DNA of 6,939 nucleotides from an uncultured Lachnospiraceae bacterium. GTDB taxonomy: Bacteria > Bacillota > Clostridia > Lachnospirales > Lachnospiraceae. Positions within the stretch are counted from its first letter, which is position 1, and each line of letters starts with the position of its first letter. The DNA lies in NCBI GenBank assembly GCA_946549155.1, contig CAMNQN010000180.1, positions 1 through 6,939 of the forward strand, in the 5' to 3' direction. A program made the translations under genes and the position numbers. Below the pieces are notes generated by a model. That model was not told where the DNA came from, searched no databases, and worked only from the letters and a program-made list of their open reading frames with translations. This document shows positions 5,735-6,939 of the stretch, piece by piece.

Positions 5735-6869
5735 TCAAAAAAAGATTAACCGGGGACTGACGCTGAAATTGATCGCTACACAGCAGTGCAGCTCCCGAAT
5801 TGAGCTGTCCCGGGTCACTGGGCTGACGAAAATGGCGATTTCCCAGATTGTCGGTGAACTGATTGCGAAGGGGTATGTGGTGGAGGTGGAGAAGGAGAGT
5901 ACCGCAGAGCTGGGGCGAAGGCCTGTGGGGCTGGAAATTTCTCCCCGGGCGCCCCGGTATGCCGGCGTGCAGGTGCAGCGGGGGTACTGCGAGGCAGTGC
6001 TCTGTGATATGCAGATGAAGGTTCTGAAATCGGAGCGAATCGTCCGGGAGTGGACAGATTCGGAGGAGCTGATGGAGGCAGTGTACACGCTGATGGACCA
6101 TATGCTGGAGGGGGAGGAACAGGTGGCGGCCATCGGGGCGGCTTCCATTGGGCCGGTCAGTGTAAAGGAGGGACGGATCATCCATCCTCTTTACTTTAAC
6201 GGAGTGGGGGACATTCCCATAAAGAGCCTTCTGGAGAAGCGTTACGAGATGCCGGTGTATTTCGACCATGATAATCAGAGTGCGGCGCTGGTGGAGCAGC
6301 TCTACGGGAACGGCAGGGGCTATCAGGATATTCTTTTGGTTAGCGTGGGCCGGGGGGTGGGCTGCGGCATTCTGGTGGATGGCCAGCGGATGCACAGCTA
6401 TTCCGGCTATGCCCCGGAGATCGGCCATATTTCCATCGACCACAACGGAATCCCCTGTGTCTGCGGAAATGTGGGCTGCCTGGAACGGTACGTAAATTCC
6501 ACGGTGATGCACCGGCGTTTTACGGAGGCGCTGGGGCAGGACCTGGAGTACCACCGCTTTTACACCATGACGGACCGGCCGGAGATCGACAAGATTCTCA
6601 GGGATCAGATTCATAATCTGACTCAGGGCATCGTAAACGCCCTGAATATCCTGAATTCCCAGATCGTCCTTCTGGGAATGGACTGCGCCTACTGGCCGGA
6701 GGAGTATGTGCAGCTTCTGGAGACAGAGATCAATGAGAAAAAGTTTGGAAACCGGGAGGTGCGGATCCCGGTAAAAAAGACCCGGTTCCTCTATCAGAGC
6801 CAGGTGCTGGGAGCGGCCTGTAATGCGGTAAGCCAGGTGTTTAGCGGGGAATTGCTGGGGATATCTTAG
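5706..6869 (+). CDS. ROK-family transcriptional regulator (NagC/XylR/Mlc type)
   Basis: A 387-residue DNA-binding regulator from the preferred ATG (395 from the ATG at 5682). An N-terminal winged helix-turn-helix covers about 14-65, with SRIELSRVTGLTKMAISQIV as helix-turn-helix and recognition helix near 41-52, followed by the GRRPVGLEI linker typical of ROK repressors. The ROK fold follows: IGAASIGP at 143-150, DHDN at 187-190, VGRGVGCGILVDG at 214-226, and the zinc motif with His241, Cys251, Cys253 and Cys258 (CVCGNVGCLE). The first phosphate-binding segment, DxGGT in sugar kinases, here reads VQVQRG, and the kinase ENDAN motif reads DHDNQ, keeping only Asp189; so kinase activity is unlikely. 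ROK regulators usually sense sugars or phosphosugars and repress uptake or catabolic genes. Here it follows an Opp operon, separated by a terminator, so it may control oppA, itself, or genes beyond the window. The effector cannot be read from the sequence. Confidence 0.93.
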   Translation: MTKLGVNRDNQKKINRGLTLKLIATQQCSSRIELSRVTGLTKMAISQIVGELIAKGYVVEVEKESTAELGRRPVGLEISPRAPRYAGVQVQRGYCEAVLCDMQMKVLKSERIVREWTDSEELMEAVYTLMDHMLEGEEQVAAIGAASIGPVSVKEGRIIHPLYFNGVGDIPIKSLLEKRYEMPVYFDHDNQSAALVEQLYGNGRGYQDILLVSVGRGVGCGILVDGQRMHSYSGYAPEIGHISIDHNGIPCVCGNVGCLERYVNSTVMHRRFTEALGQDLEYHRFYTMTDRPEIDKILRDQIHNLTQGIVNALNILNSQIVLLGMDCAYWPEEYVQLLETEINEKKFGNREVRIPVKKTRFLYQSQVLGAACNAVSQVFSGELLGIS

Positions 6870-6939
6870 TTTTGGTTGTGTTTTGTTAATTAGGAGGACG
6901 CAGGAAGGGAAAGCGCGGAGCCGACCCTGTCATCTGAAA
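6870..6939 (+). other. Unassigned 70-nt tail after the ROK gene
   Basis: A T/G-rich stretch follows the ROK stop, then AGGAGG at 6892-6897. No ATG, GTG or TTG follows that motif before the window ends, so it does not start a visible gene. There is no clear hairpin for terminating the ROK transcript. On the minus strand two short frames are open from the window edge for about 17 codons or fewer, which is not enough to claim a convergent gene. Confidence 0.5.

Noticed and set aside
5715..6614. A 299-codon open frame on the minus strand across the ROK gene
   Set aside because: Shadow of a well-supported ROK gene; composition is His/Pro/Arg-rich with no domain.

Overview
The window is an ordinary-looking oligopeptide (Opp-type) ABC import operon of a Gram-positive anaerobe, followed by a ROK-family transcription regulator. 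The protein sequences, strong AGGAGG-type ribosome binding sites, moderate GC content (by eye a little above 50%) and gene order suggest a gut clostridium, most likely Lachnospiraceae. That assignment is an inference from style, not from a marker gene.

Layout, all on the + strand. Bases 1-351 hold the C-terminal third of the first permease (oppB, its 5' part lies outside the window). Bases 355-1716 hold the second permease (oppC), 1731-2744 the first ATPase (oppD) and 2741-3733 the second ATPase (oppF). These four genes are separated by 3 nt, 14 nt and a 4-nt ATGA overlap, so they are surely one transcript. A 102-nt gap then carries a good sigma-A-like promoter (TTGCAA-18-TATAAT) and a strong RBS in front of oppA (3836-5521), the extracytoplasmic binding protein. 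An 11-bp perfect hairpin ends the oppA transcript. A 150-nt leader with a possible second promoter and a possible 37-codon overlapping small ORF leads to the ROK regulator (5706-6869). The last 70 nt hold no recognisable gene.

How they work together: OppA captures a substrate outside the membrane and passes it to the OppB-OppC channel, and ATP hydrolysis by the OppD-OppF pair drives uptake. The separate oppA promoter fits the usual need for more binding protein than membrane complex. The ROK protein has a winged helix-turn-helix and the ROK zinc motif but a degenerate ATP-binding segment, so it is a regulator rather than a sugar kinase; its target is unknown.

I see no evidence of a wholly new system, mobile element, CRISPR array or RNA gene. 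The unusual details are: OppA has a type I signal peptide and no lipobox cysteine, so its membrane anchoring is unexplained; OppC carries about 100 extra residues in its first external loop and about 20 in its second; a run of eight G lies just after the OppA signal peptide; OppD and OppF have identically spaced four-cysteine clusters; and a ROK regulator, normally associated with sugars, sits next to a peptide-type transporter.
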